A DNA stretch of 64,000 nt from an uncultured Anaerolineae bacterium. Its GTDB lineage: Bacteria; Chloroflexota; Anaerolineae; Anaerolineales; Villigracilaceae. The notes below the pieces were generated by a model. The model saw only the letters and a program-made list of their open reading frames with translations, had not been told where the DNA came from and did not search any database. The DNA lies in assembly GCA_903854805.1 (NCBI GenBank), contig CAINXK010000127.1, forward strand, positions 1 through 64,000, read 5' to 3'. A program made the position numbers and the translations under genes. Below are positions 9,881-18,220 of the stretch, piece after piece; the first letter of the stretch is position 1, and the number at the start of each line of letters is the position of its first letter.

Positions 9881-10639
9881 GTGAAAGATAAAATCGTCAT
9901 CGAAAATCTCAGCTTGCAATATGATGATGGCACAGAATCGCTACGCAATATCAGCCTGGCCATTCGGGAAAATGCCATTACGGTCTTGTTTGGTCCGGCA
10001 GGTGGCGGTAAATCTTCTTTACTGCGCTGTCTTAACCGGCTGAACGATCTTTCGGAAGTAAAAGCCACAAGTGGGCGCATTTTACTCAGCGGGGAAAATA
10101 TTCTTGACCCCAAAACTGATGTGATTAAACTGCGGCGCAAAGTCGGTATGGTATTCGCCCGGCCGGTTGTGTTGCCAATGTCCATTCGAAAAAATATCAC
10201 TTACGGACTGGAAGTAATGGGCGAAAATCGTCGCTCAAAGCTAAACGAAGCGGTGGAACGCTCATTGAAACAGGCCGCACTTTGGGATGAAGTCAAAGAT
10301 CGTCTCGACGATCCGGCAATTGCCCTTTCCGGCGGTCAGCAGCAGCGTTTATGCGTGGCACGTTCTCTGGCATTGGAGCCTGAAATCATCCTGCTAGACG
10401 AACCTACTTCTGGGCTGGACCCAATTTCCACGAGCAAAGTCGAAGCATCGCTACAAGAACTAAAATTGAATTACACCATTATTCTGGTGCCGCACTCAGT
10501 TCAACAGGCAGCTCGGACAGCCGATTACGCTGCGTTCTTTCTACAAGGGGAACTGGTGGAGCACGCTGAAGGAAAAACGCTGTTCACTGCGCCAACTGAC
10601 AAGCGTACCGAAGATTATGTTACCGGTCGATTTGGTTAG
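9881..10639 (+). CDS. pstB: Phosphate ABC transporter ATPase PstB, Q-loop glutamine missing
   Basis: The GTG at 9881 gives 252 residues, matching PstB length; the upstream in-frame extension overlaps the preceding gene and is rejected. Walker A is GPAGGGKSS (38-46), with the Ser and Cys of GPSGCGKST replaced. The Q-loop, MVFQKP in normal PstB, reads MVFARPVVLP, so the Gln that coordinates Mg and talks to the permease is Ala. The signature [14 protein letters not shown] and Walker B IILLDEPTSGLDP are intact. The H-loop His remains (VPHSVQQAAR). These losses are on the other side of the catalytic cycle from those in the divergent pstB at 6098, suggesting that the two pair. phoU follows after 39 nt. 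Confidence 0.92.
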   Translation: MKDKIVIENLSLQYDDGTESLRNISLAIRENAITVLFGPAGGGKSSLLRCLNRLNDLSEVKATSGRILLSGENILDPKTDVIKLRRKVGMVFARPVVLPMSIRKNITYGLEVMGENRRSKLNEAVERSLKQAALWDEVKDRLDDPAIALSGGQQQRLCVARSLALEPEIILLDEPTSGLDPISTSKVEASLQELKLNYTIILVPHSVQQAARTADYAAFFLQGELVEHAEGKTLFTAPTDKRTEDYVTGRFG

Positions 10640-10678
10640 CCGGACCACAATTCATCAACAAGAAAAACGAGGTGCACT

Positions 10679-11353
10679 ATGTTACGTAAAACCTTTGAAA
10701 CAGAAATCCAACAATTGAAAGACGAGATTATCTTACTGGGTAGCCTGGTTGAACAAAATGTACTGGATGCTGTGGATGCCATGAAGAAGAGGGATATAGC
10801 TGCCTCTCGCAAGGTAATTGCGCTGGATAAGCAAATAAACGAGAAGCGCTTTGCACTTGAAAATCAGGTAATGATCATTATTGCAACCCAGCAGCCCATG
10901 GCACATGATTTGCGCTTGCTGGCTTCATTTTTTGAAGTGATCAGCGAACTTGAACGCATGGGCGATTATGCCAAGGGCATCGGCATAATCAATGTGCGCA
11001 TGGGCGAACAACCCTTGCTAAAACCGCTGGTGGATATTCCACGTATGGCTCAAAAAGGCGCAGACATGCTGCACCGCGCCCTACTCGCCTTTGTGAATGA
11101 GGACGTTGTGGTAGCACGCGCAATTCCGGCAGAAGATGACGAAGTTGATGCACTCTACATTCAGATCTACCGCGAACTAATGACTTACATCATGGAGGAT
11201 CCAAAGAATATTGAACGCGCCAACTGGCTTTTGTGGGTGGCGCATAACCTGGAGCGCTTCGCCGACCGGGTGACCAATATTTGCGAACGGACAATCTTCA
11301 TCGTAACCGGTGAATTGACCGAAATCAGCGATTTGAAGGACAGCCAAAACTAA
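10679..11353 (+). CDS. phoU: Phosphate signalling protein PhoU
   Basis: 224 residues of two three-helix bundles. Each repeat carries the metal-binding acidic motif: ELERMGDYAKGIG in the first half and HNLERFADRVTNICE in the second. PhoU dampens phosphate signalling through the Pst complex and a sensor kinase; no phoR/phoB pair is found in the window. Good ribosome-binding site (ACGAGGTGC) 7 nt before the ATG. It is closely similar by eye to the second PhoU at 59674 (shared NICERT, YAKGIG and TNI stretches), so the two loci look like duplicated or parallel systems. Confidence 0.95.
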   Translation: MLRKTFETEIQQLKDEIILLGSLVEQNVLDAVDAMKKRDIAASRKVIALDKQINEKRFALENQVMIIIATQQPMAHDLRLLASFFEVISELERMGDYAKGIGIINVRMGEQPLLKPLVDIPRMAQKGADMLHRALLAFVNEDVVVARAIPAEDDEVDALYIQIYRELMTYIMEDPKNIERANWLLWVAHNLERFADRVTNICERTIFIVTGELTEISDLKDSQN

Positions 11354-11401
11354 ACTTGAACAATAGACCAGCAAGACAGGTAAAGCCTGCTTAAATTTTG
11401 A

Positions 11402-11430
11402 TTGACGGAAAATGAACCAACAAGTAAAAT
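11402..11430 (+). promoter_or_regulatory. Promoter of the hisG leader transcript
   Basis: TTGACG (11402-11407) and TAAAAT (11425-11430) are separated by 17 bp. The predicted start near 11437 is about 4 nt before the leader-peptide ATG at 11441, so the leader is translated almost from the RNA 5' end. Confidence 0.6.
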
Positions 11431-11440
11431 GATTCCTGCC

Positions 11441-11506
11441 ATGAAATTGAATTTCGCCCATCATCATTGTCACCTGCGCCACCTGCCTGACCGGAAAGCA
11501 GGTTAG
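11441..11506 (+). CDS. hisL: Histidine-rich leader peptide (his attenuator)
   Basis: A 21-codon frame: it opens MKLNFAHHHCHLRH and ends LPDRKAG, stop TAG at 11504-11506. Five of the 21 codons are His, three of them consecutive (CAT CAT CAT at 11459-11467) and two CAC. It lies just after a promoter and before a terminator hairpin and hisG, which is the arrangement of a histidine attenuation leader. Ribosome stalling at the His codons when charged tRNA-His is scarce would change downstream folding. No Shine-Dalgarno sequence fits in the about 4-nt leader, so initiation would be on a nearly leaderless RNA. Confidence 0.75.
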   Translation: MKLNFAHHHCHLRHLPDRKAG

Positions 11507-11570
11507 TTTCGTTTCGTGCCAACTAACCACAGAAAAGCCCCCGGCCAGAAAGCCAGGGGCCTTTTAATTT
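11481..11570 (+). promoter_or_regulatory. His attenuator: alternative hairpins and terminator
   Basis: Possible pairings: ACCTGC (11481-11486) with GCAGGT (11498-11503); GGTTAGTT (11501-11508) with AACTAACC (11521-11528), perfect and overlapping the first by three bases; and CTGACCGG (11487-11494) with CCGGCCAG (11541-11548), seven of eight pairs, which would take the 5' arm of the terminator. The default terminator is 11533-11566 (AAAAGCCCCCGGC with GCCAGGGGCCTTTT) followed by a short T-rich run. The mutually exclusive pairs lie exactly where stalled ribosomes on the leader peptide would act. Confidence 0.65.
11533..11566 (+). terminator. Intrinsic terminator in hisG leader
   Basis: G/C-rich stem flanked by AAAA and TTTT, loop around CAGAAA, followed by AATTT. 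It ends 76 nt before the hisG start codon, and also marks the end of readthrough from phoU. Confidence 0.75.
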
Positions 11571-11642
11571 CCCAACCACCTTGCGGCTGATCTACTAAAT
11601 ACTCAAAAATTGCCGCGAGTGCTCGCATAGAAGGAGTCTCTT

Positions 11643-12641
11643 ATGCAACGAACCGATCTGCGTCTTTCGATCCCATCCAAGGGCCGGCTGGCCGAGGAAA
11701 CAATTGAGTTTCTTAAGGCCTGCGGAATTGATATTTACAAACCAAATCCGCGCCAGTATGAAGCGACGATCCCATCCATCCCCGGACTAACGGTGCTGTT
11801 TCAACGTCCAACCGACATTGTCATTTCCATCAGAAATGGCAGCGTGGATTTTGGCATTACCGGGCTGGATGTGCTGGAAGAACATCGCGGCGAAAATGGC
11901 GAGATCATGATTCTGCACGAAGAGCTCGGCTATGGGAAATGTGCTCTGGCACTGGCGGTTCCCGAAAGCTGGAACTCAGTTGAAACAGTCGAAGATCTGC
12001 GAACCGAAGCCCAAGCTCTTGGCCGCCCGCTCAAAGTGGCAACAAAATTTCCAGAACTAACCTCACGCTTCTTATCTGCGCATACAATTCCGTTTTCGAT
12101 CGTCAGCGCAGAAGGCACCCTGGAGATTGCGCCGGCCATAGGTTATGCAGATATGATATCGGACCTGGTTTCAAGCGGGCAGACCCTGCGCGACAATCGC
12201 CTGCGTCCACTCAGCGATGGACAAATTCAACGCTCTCAGTCGGTTTTAGCGGCAAACAGAGCGGTACTCGAATCAAATCCACAGGCATTGGCAGTAGCTC
12301 GCCAACTGCTCGAATTTATTGAAGCCTATCTCCGTGCGCAAAACAATGTCTCGATTTTTGCCAACATGCGCGGCGAAAATCCGGAAGCAATTGCCGGACG
12401 AATTTTTGCGCAAAAAACAATTGGCGGGCTTAACGGCCCAACTATCAGCCGGATCATTCACCGAGATGGCGACCCAAACTGGTATGACCTGCACATCATC
12501 GTGCACCGTAATGAACTTTTCGGCGCCATCACCGAGCTGCGCTCGATTGGCGGCAGTGGGGTGGTGGTCGCTCCGGTTATCTATATCTTCGAGGAAGAAC
12601 CGCCCAGGTACAAAGCCATGCTCACAGCGTTAAAAAAATAA
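11643..12641 (+). CDS. hisG: ATP phosphoribosyltransferase, long form
   Basis: First enzyme of histidine synthesis: joins ATP and PRPP. 332 residues, matching the long homohexameric form that does not need HisZ. Seen: N-terminal RLSIPSKGRLAEETIEFL, the catalytic core stretch DIVISIRNGSVDFGITGLDVLEE, the PRPP-loop region ISAEGTLEIAPAIGYADMISDLVSSG with SAEGTLE, and a C-terminal ACT-like domain (about residues 255-330, ending VVVAPVIYIFEEEP) that binds histidine for feedback inhibition. Ribosome-binding site AAGGAG precedes the ATG. No other his genes are nearby. Expression is probably set by the attenuator in the leader, giving both transcriptional and allosteric control by histidine. Confidence 0.96.
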   Translation: MQRTDLRLSIPSKGRLAEETIEFLKACGIDIYKPNPRQYEATIPSIPGLTVLFQRPTDIVISIRNGSVDFGITGLDVLEEHRGENGEIMILHEELGYGKCALALAVPESWNSVETVEDLRTEAQALGRPLKVATKFPELTSRFLSAHTIPFSIVSAEGTLEIAPAIGYADMISDLVSSGQTLRDNRLRPLSDGQIQRSQSVLAANRAVLESNPQALAVARQLLEFIEAYLRAQNNVSIFANMRGENPEAIAGRIFAQKTIGGLNGPTISRIIHRDGDPNWYDLHIIVHRNELFGAITELRSIGGSGVVVAPVIYIFEEEPPRYKAMLTALKK

Positions 12642-12652
12642 AGAGAAAACAG

Positions 12653-12687
12653 ACAGGCCAGCTCTGAAAAACCGAGAGCTGGCCTGT
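12653..12687 (+). terminator. Hairpin after hisG
   Basis: ACAGGCCAGCTCT (12653-12665) and AGAGCTGGCCTGT (12675-12687) form a perfect 13-bp stem, 11 nt after the hisG stop. No T-run follows, only AGATAAC. Confidence 0.6.
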
Positions 12688-12828
12688 AGATAACTATGAT
12701 CGCTGAATTTATGTTTGAATAACGTCAGTAATGGCTATGTTCATTTCAATAAAAAATAGTATGGACGAGTAGCTTTTGTGTTTATTTTTGCGCAAAACCC
12801 AATCTGGCCGTGTCGCATTACCCATTAT

Positions 12829-13338
12829 TCAGGTTTGAATATTAACTGTAACCTCATAGATGCGTGCTGGTGGGGTATCTTTCTCAAAAGTCCGGTGATA
12901 AATCAGGCGCAGCGTAGCATCACCAGGCTTGATGGCCTTGAAAGTAAAATCAAAAGTACCGCCGCCACCCACCAGAGTATTGGACCGGGTGTAAACCGGT
13001 TCCGCCTGCTGTTGAAGAAGACTGGTATCCAGGTTTTGTGTCTCCCAGGTGAAACCAGTGGTAGGGTTTCCGCTGACGACAACATGCAAGATACCATCGA
13101 CGCTGAGCGTCACTTTTGAGCCATTTTGCTCTTCGGTAAGATCTAGCACAAGGTTACCTTTCTTTGGCTCACTGTCTGATCCAGCGGCTGGTTCAGGAGA
13201 GGAAAGCGGCTCTGATGTGGCAACGGTAGCTTGAATGGTAGGAAGCGCCACATTGGTACTTCCTGCTCCTTGACTACTGCAAGCAGTCAGAAGGATAACA
13301 ATGGCTATTAGACAGCCAGGGAATCGGTTTCTATTCAT
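12829..13338 (-). CDS. Chagasin-like cysteine peptidase inhibitor lipoprotein
   Basis: 169 residues from the ATG at 13338 (a GTG three codons earlier is possible). Residues 1-20 form a lipoprotein signal with lipobox LLTAC, C20. A Ser/Pro/Ala-rich linker (about 25-65) leads to a chagasin-type (MEROPS I42) immunoglobulin-like domain. Its three inhibitory loops are recognisable: GNPTTGFTWE, LVGGGGTFDF, and LRLIYHRTFE in the RPW-loop position. Chagasins block papain-family enzymes. The gene lies 74 bp downstream of a papain-family protease on the same strand, so enzyme and inhibitor are probably co-expressed, with the inhibitor tethered to the cell surface to protect the envelope. The pairing is seen; the protective role is inferred. 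Confidence 0.82.
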   Translation of the reverse strand: MNRNRFPGCLIAIVILLTACSSQGAGSTNVALPTIQATVATSEPLSSPEPAAGSDSEPKKGNLVLDLTEEQNGSKVTLSVDGILHVVVSGNPTTGFTWETQNLDTSLLQQQAEPVYTRSNTLVGGGGTFDFTFKAIKPGDATLRLIYHRTFEKDTPPARIYEVTVNIQT

Positions 13339-13412
13339 AAAAGTCACTCGTTACATTAACCATTCTTATTGGCTTCATTTGATGGGAACCTGGATTGGCA
13401 GGCAGAGTATTA

Positions 13413-16055
13413 CTAACGGAGAGGTTTGCCAAAGCGGTCATACTTCCGATTAAGTTCAATCTGACCTATTTCGACCCTCTCAGCAGCCTTGAACAATTCA
13501 GACATGCCAAGGACGGCCCAGTCAACTTCAAGATTTTCAGCCGATGATCCCCGGTACATCCACAATCCAACCTGACCATTTACCAGGGAAATATCTGAGC
13601 CAGACCAGACCAGAATTTCATTGATGTAGTATCGGAAATCCTTACCATCAGCAATGACTTTGAGTGTATTCCAGCCATTCGTTACAATTGAAGGCGATGC
13701 AGTCCAATCTTTTAGGGGAGTCCAACTACCATTAATCCCTTTCCATACGCTAAAAGTTCCATTTTGACGATACAGAAATTGGTAGGATGTCTTCCAATCT
13801 TTATCGATACCAAAATTAGGGATGCCGCGCACTACCAGACCCGATGAATAGCCAGCGGGACTGACGCGTTTCATTCGTACCTGAAAGGTGAAATTACTGA
13901 AGGTTTGATCGTAGCTGACGCTTGAAACCAGGTTTGCAGCCCCATTTGTGTAAAGAGATGTGGCAGAATTCGCCCATGCGCCACCCGGGCGGACTACCCA
14001 GCCAGCAGCACTACCGTTGAATTGGGAATTGAATCCAACAAGAGGTATAAAAGTTTTAGGCGCAGAATAGGCGCCACTACCAGCAGCCACCTGCCATTGA
14101 TAATTTTTATTAAATGTTAGCATAATGGCCGGTGTATTAGAGCAGCGGTTTGTCGCAGTGTTGCAAGAAGTGCTGGCAACCACCAGGCCATCGATCAGAT
14201 AAGTACCAGATGCAAGATCTTTAACCCTGAGCATGTAGGATGAGACAGTTCCTAGCCTTTCCCAGCTGTAGGTGGGACTGGCAGAGTAGGTATCACCCGA
14301 TGGCGAATACGCAGCCGGCACGACATTAGAGGGAAGCAGGGTTGGTGTGCGGGTAAAAGTTGGCAACGCAGTCCGGGTAAAGGTCGGTGATATAGTAGGG
14401 AGCGGGGTTACCGTACGGGTTGCGGTACGAGTTGCAGTCGGTAAGGTTATTGATGTTGGTGGTATCACCGGTGTGCTGGTACGGGTTGGAGTACGGGTTG
14501 AAGTAAATAATACGATCGGGGTACGGGTAAAGGTTGGTGCTGGCAAGGTTGGGGTACGTGTTGATGTTTGTTTAGCTGTTGAGGTTGGTGCAATCGTCGG
14601 TGTACGTGGCAGGGTTGGTGGCAGGGTCGGGAGCAAGGTCGAGGTTGGGAGCGGTGAGGTACCCACATATTTAATCCAGGATGTGCCTTCACCCACTTTT
14701 GAAATTCCCCATTTGATATTCATATAACCAGCATTGCCCCAGGCAGAGCCCCAACTGTTACGCAGAATCCAGGTTCCGGTGGCATCATCCCAACCTACCA
14801 GGACGATCTGATGATTAGTGGAACCTCCACACTGGCTGCTTTCATCAATAGCAAATGTGCCGCCTGAATAACTGTTCCAACCAGAACCAGCACAAACCCC
14901 GGCGGTAACAGGACCATAGGTATAGATGGCATTCTTGATTTGATCGACAGTAGGCATGGTAAATTCATTTGCGACAATGAACTGCCAGCTATCGGCTTTA
15001 TAAGCATGGGGAAGCGCTATACTGCAACTCCCATTTGTGGCCGTATAAGGTTTAACCGATTCCAGCACTGCACCAATTTCAGTCTGGCTTTTACCGAGAG
15101 TATCGAGATGATATTTGCTGGCGGTTAGACCCCCATTGCAGCTCCAACCATCCTTATTACAAGATAACAGAAATTGCTCCGAAAGGTCAGCAGATGGAGC
15201 GCCAGCCTTCATAACTGCAGATTCCATCACTGCAACAGTGCCAAATGCCCAACAACTGCCACAACTGCCTTGATCACGTACCGCTGGAACAATACCCTGG
15301 GTGCGCCAGTCCCATGAGGTTGGTAAACCTCTAAGGGGTAGTACGGCAATCGGGTTGATCTTATTATCAGTACTCACACTGGTTGTAGCGGCTGAATCTA
15401 CTGGCTCGGATGGAGTCGGGTCATTCAATTCAACCACAGTACTGGTTTCGGGCACTTTAAGACTGAGGCGAGCGTGTGTGGGAGTGGTCTGGTCAAACTG
15501 CCGCCTGTAAACCAGTCGCACGGTCTCATCCCCAGTTGCACGGGGCATGAGCTGGATCGTCTGAAGAGAAGGCGCGCCAAGGCCACGATAGCGAGTAACG
15601 AAAGCGGCTTCTCCATTCTGAATGTAGCGCGCCTGGCTATCAGAGACAACCTGCCAGCTATAGCCAGCTGTTAGACGAGCCTCAAGCTGCAAAGTTATCG
15701 GAGCATTTCCGGCAGGCAAGACCAGGGTCAGCTCCACTGGACCACCCAGAAAATCCACGGCCGGGGATAGTTCATCGAAGAGTATGGTGCGCAGTTGATC
15801 GATGCCTTGCACACCAGAAAGAACGAGATTGCGGGCAGCGATGCTGCGCGCAACACCTTTCGCTCCGGGAACGTTAGATGGCTTTACAAAATTACTCTGA
15901 GCATACACAACCTGGTCAGGACTCATTTCGATGACAGCATCCCACTCCGCTTGAACATCCTGCGCTGAAGCATTTTTGCTATCGAGCATCAATGGAATAA
16001 ATAAAAGGATGCTGAACAAGAAAAGAGCAATAAAAAAATCAACCTTTTTACTCAT
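13413..16055 (-). CDS. Secreted papain-family (C1) cysteine protease with chagasin-like domain
   Basis: 880 residues in a clear order. Residues 1-31: signal peptide, probable cleavage after ASA. About 105-201: a domain resembling chagasin (LEARLTAGYSWQV for the NPTTGY loop; RLVYRRQFD for the RPW region), placed where a propeptide would be. About 243-465: C1 peptidase with oxyanion-hole Q262, nucleophile C268 (QGSCGSCWAFG), H415 (NHQIVLVGWD) and N433 (LRNSWGSAWG). About 467-578: a Thr/Pro-rich linker. About 580-860: a fibronectin/LamG-like beta region (TFQVRMKR, NTLKVIADGKDFRYYINE), perhaps for binding carbohydrate or surface. GGGAGAATTC precedes the ATG. All catalytic residues are intact. The chagasin-like lipoprotein gene follows. 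Confidence 0.88.
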   Translation of the reverse strand: MSKKVDFFIALFLFSILLFIPLMLDSKNASAQDVQAEWDAVIEMSPDQVVYAQSNFVKPSNVPGAKGVARSIAARNLVLSGVQGIDQLRTILFDELSPAVDFLGGPVELTLVLPAGNAPITLQLEARLTAGYSWQVVSDSQARYIQNGEAAFVTRYRGLGAPSLQTIQLMPRATGDETVRLVYRRQFDQTTPTHARLSLKVPETSTVVELNDPTPSEPVDSAATTSVSTDNKINPIAVLPLRGLPTSWDWRTQGIVPAVRDQGSCGSCWAFGTVAVMESAVMKAGAPSADLSEQFLLSCNKDGWSCNGGLTASKYHLDTLGKSQTEIGAVLESVKPYTATNGSCSIALPHAYKADSWQFIVANEFTMPTVDQIKNAIYTYGPVTAGVCAGSGWNSYSGGTFAIDESSQCGGSTNHQIVLVGWDDATGTWILRNSWGSAWGNAGYMNIKWGISKVGEGTSWIKYVGTSPLPTSTLLPTLPPTLPRTPTIAPTSTAKQTSTRTPTLPAPTFTRTPIVLFTSTRTPTRTSTPVIPPTSITLPTATRTATRTVTPLPTISPTFTRTALPTFTRTPTLLPSNVVPAAYSPSGDTYSASPTYSWERLGTVSSYMLRVKDLASGTYLIDGLVVASTSCNTATNRCSNTPAIMLTFNKNYQWQVAAGSGAYSAPKTFIPLVGFNSQFNGSAAGWVVRPGGAWANSATSLYTNGAANLVSSVSYDQTFSNFTFQVRMKRVSPAGYSSGLVVRGIPNFGIDKDWKTSYQFLYRQNGTFSVWKGINGSWTPLKDWTASPSIVTNGWNTLKVIADGKDFRYYINEILVWSGSDISLVNGQVGLWMYRGSSAENLEVDWAVLGMSELFKAAERVEIGQIELNRKYDRFGKPLR

Positions 16056-16737
16056 GAATTCTCCCTACCAGACTACATAATTATTAATGATACACATTGG
16101 CCATCTTCTTTGAAACAAATGTCAAAATAAAAGCTAACTTCCTTGAACACAACTCCATTGTGCCAACATATAGTTTTGTATGAATTAGCGTCTCAATGGA
16201 CTGGATATTGAATAAACGCAGACTCGCAATCAGGGCATGATTTGATGAAAAATTTTTGGAAGGAACAACCAAATACCAATAATACCTGGATCAATGTCAA
16301 AGTTAAACGACACAAAGGAGACAAAATAGTCTCTGCCGCCAAACAATCCCACAAATAATTCTAAAGTTTTCCGAACTACAGGCTCAAATCGAAAACAAAC
16401 AGCTACCTATAAACCTGGCTTAATCCACCCTGATCTTACTACACGCAAATTTCCATAGCCACCACTAATACATTAATTATACAACCAGAGAATTTTCGCA
16501 CGCATCCCCCAAAAGTAATGGGGACAAGGATGAGTACCAATAGAATAAAGCTAAAACGCTACTTTGATCTTCTTGCGCCCTGCATTACTGGCAACAAGTT
16601 GAAAAGCTGGCAGAATAAACCAATTTCCCGAAGGCTTTTCTTAGGGTCCATATCCAAAAACCGACAATCGAACCGCCTGCCACCTTTCAGATTGTTTGCA
16701 TTCAGCCTGGTACCGCTCCCAGGCAGATCGCTGCATA
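16056..16737. other. Intergenic region without recognised gene
   Basis: About 680 bp, A/T-rich, between the divergent protease gene and the promoter at 16738. Short open frames exist on both strands (for example 16084-16272 minus and 16518-16790 plus), but they lack ribosome-binding sites and familiar protein patterns. I see no repeat, RNA gene or hairpin of note. Confidence 0.5.
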
Positions 16738-16766
16738 TTTACACTTATATGCCTTGCATGTATAAT
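16738..16766 (+). promoter_or_regulatory. Promoter of the ten-gene signalling operon
   Basis: TTTACA (16738-16743) and a perfect TATAAT (16761-16766) with a 17-bp spacer. Predicted start near 16773 leaves about 40 nt before the first ATG at 16813, which has its own ribosome-binding site. No further promoter or terminator is visible before 31588. Confidence 0.65.
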
Positions 16767-16812
16767 CCTTTTAGCGTTTCTTTTACATAGAAGCATTATA
16801 TTGAGGCGGTCA

Positions 16813-17634
16813 ATGGCTCTCCGGGGCAACCTGCGCGATTTTACTGTGACACAATTGCTAAATCTCATCAACCTGGCCCATAAGACCGGGACTTTGGTGA
16901 TAGAAGGACCCAACGAGGCGGCTCGTATCGCTTTCCGGAATGGGAAACTGTCCTATGCCCAAACCGGGCAAGAGGACAACCACCTGGCGACAATCTTGCA
17001 CCGCTCAAATCGGCTCACCACAGGTCAGTTGCGTGCCATCCAACTGCGGGCGGCGCACGTCAGCGATAAAGAATTGGGACTGCTGCTGATTAATGCCGGA
17101 TATATTACCCAAGATGATATCTTAAATGCACTTCAGGCATATTTCACTGACATTGTACGCCGCTTGTTCACCTGGGTGGAAGGCTCTTTCCGGTTTGAAA
17201 ACGAAATGCTGCCACCAGATGATCGTATTACTGTGCGGCTTGATCTTGAGAACCTGATCATTGAGGGTGCACGTCAATTACGCGAGTGGGAACAATTACA
17301 AGATGAAATACCCAGCCTTGACATGGCACTTAAGTTTATTGAGCGTCCTGGCACGTCGATGCAAAAAATGAACCTAAGCGTAGAAGAATGGCGCGTTGTT
17401 TCATATATCAATCCACGTAACACTATTAAACAAATTGGCTCCGCGGCAAAGATGAGTGACCTCGAAATTCGCCGCATTGTTTATGGACTGCTGCAAGCCG
17501 GACTCGTGGAAGTGATCCGACATGAGGGTACAACACTTTCTGCGGAGCTCACTCGCCCGCAAGCGACTGTCCAAAACCGGGAAGAACAGAAATCGCTGGT
17601 AAACCGGTTGATCACGCGTATCCGCTCGATCTAA
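16813..17634 (+). CDS. DUF4388/PATAN-domain protein
   Basis: 273 residues from the ATG at 16813, preceded by GAGGCGGT; longer in-frame starts upstream would include the promoter and are rejected. The N-terminus (MALRGNLRDFTVTQLLNLIN then HKTGTLVIEG and ARIAFRNGKLSYA) is the DUF4388/PATAN fold found in signalling proteins of gliding and multicellular bacteria. Residues about 75-145 form a helical region (LGLLLINAGYITQDDILNAL), as in PATAN proteins and GspE-N-like modules. The C-terminal third looks like a winged-helix repeat (ISYINPRNTIKQIGSAAKM region). A GTPase gene follows directly, a common pairing. It is the first gene of the operon; the exact role is unknown. Confidence 0.8.
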   Translation: MALRGNLRDFTVTQLLNLINLAHKTGTLVIEGPNEAARIAFRNGKLSYAQTGQEDNHLATILHRSNRLTTGQLRAIQLRAAHVSDKELGLLLINAGYITQDDILNALQAYFTDIVRRLFTWVEGSFRFENEMLPPDDRITVRLDLENLIIEGARQLREWEQLQDEIPSLDMALKFIERPGTSMQKMNLSVEEWRVVSYINPRNTIKQIGSAAKMSDLEIRRIVYGLLQAGLVEVIRHEGTTLSAELTRPQATVQNREEQKSLVNRLITRIRSI

Positions 17635-17659
17635 TTTTTTTCTTTGAGGCTGAATTATT

Positions 17660-18202
17660 ATGCAAACCGTCAAAATGGTGGTGACAGGGCCGTTTAGCGC
17701 AGGTAAGACACAATTTATTCGTTCAGTTAGCGAAATCGATGTAGTTGCCACTGAACGGAAAATCACCAATGCCAGCGAACGCGCTGTAAAGCAAGCTACC
17801 ACGGTTGCCATGGACTTTGGCCGAATTACTGTGGATGAAGATCTTGTGCTCTATTTATTTGGAACACCAGGACAAAAACGTTTTGATTTTATGTGGGAGA
17901 TTCTATCCGAAGGCATGCTGGGGTTTATTGTAATGATCGACAGCACCCGACCAGAAACTTTCCGCGAAGGACGTTCAATATTGGAGACCTTCCGCGCATA
18001 TGCGCCCACACCTTATGTGGTCGCCGCTAACAAACAGGATGCCCCGGATGCCTGGGAGCTGGAAGATATGCGCAACGCATTGCGCCTGTCACCGAAGGTC
18101 AAGCTGCTCCCGTGTGTCGCCACTCAAAAAACCACCGTCAAAAATGTCCTACTGGAACTGCTTTACAGCATTCTGGCGGAGATGGAAGGCGGAGAAAAAT
18201 AA
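17660..18202 (+). CDS. Small Ras-like GTPase (COG2229/MglA-type)
   Basis: 180 residues. P-loop GPFSAGKTQ near residues 10-18; switch I region with the conserved TTVAMDFGRI; switch II FGTPGQKRFDFMW; base-recognition motif NKQD near residue 127. These match the bacterial Ras-superfamily group encoded next to roadblock or PATAN proteins. In MglA-like systems such switches organise polarity, but no MglB/roadblock activating protein is in this operon, so the GAP is unknown; the upstream PATAN protein is a possible partner. The next gene starts 18 nt downstream. Confidence 0.88.
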   Translation: MQTVKMVVTGPFSAGKTQFIRSVSEIDVVATERKITNASERAVKQATTVAMDFGRITVDEDLVLYLFGTPGQKRFDFMWEILSEGMLGFIVMIDSTRPETFREGRSILETFRAYAPTPYVVAANKQDAPDAWELEDMRNALRLSPKVKLLPCVATQKTTVKNVLLELLYSILAEMEGGEK

Positions 18203-18220
18203 GATCTTGAGAAAGTAGCC

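Noticed and set aside
14340..14660. Tandem-repeat-like DNA with many ACC/CCG/GTA triplets
   Set aside because: It encodes the Thr/Pro-rich linker of the protease in frame, so it is a low-complexity protein region, not a separate repeat element.
16518..16790. Plus-strand frame of 90 codons in the gap before the PATAN gene
   Set aside because: No ribosome site, unusual composition, and it runs over the promoter of the following operon.
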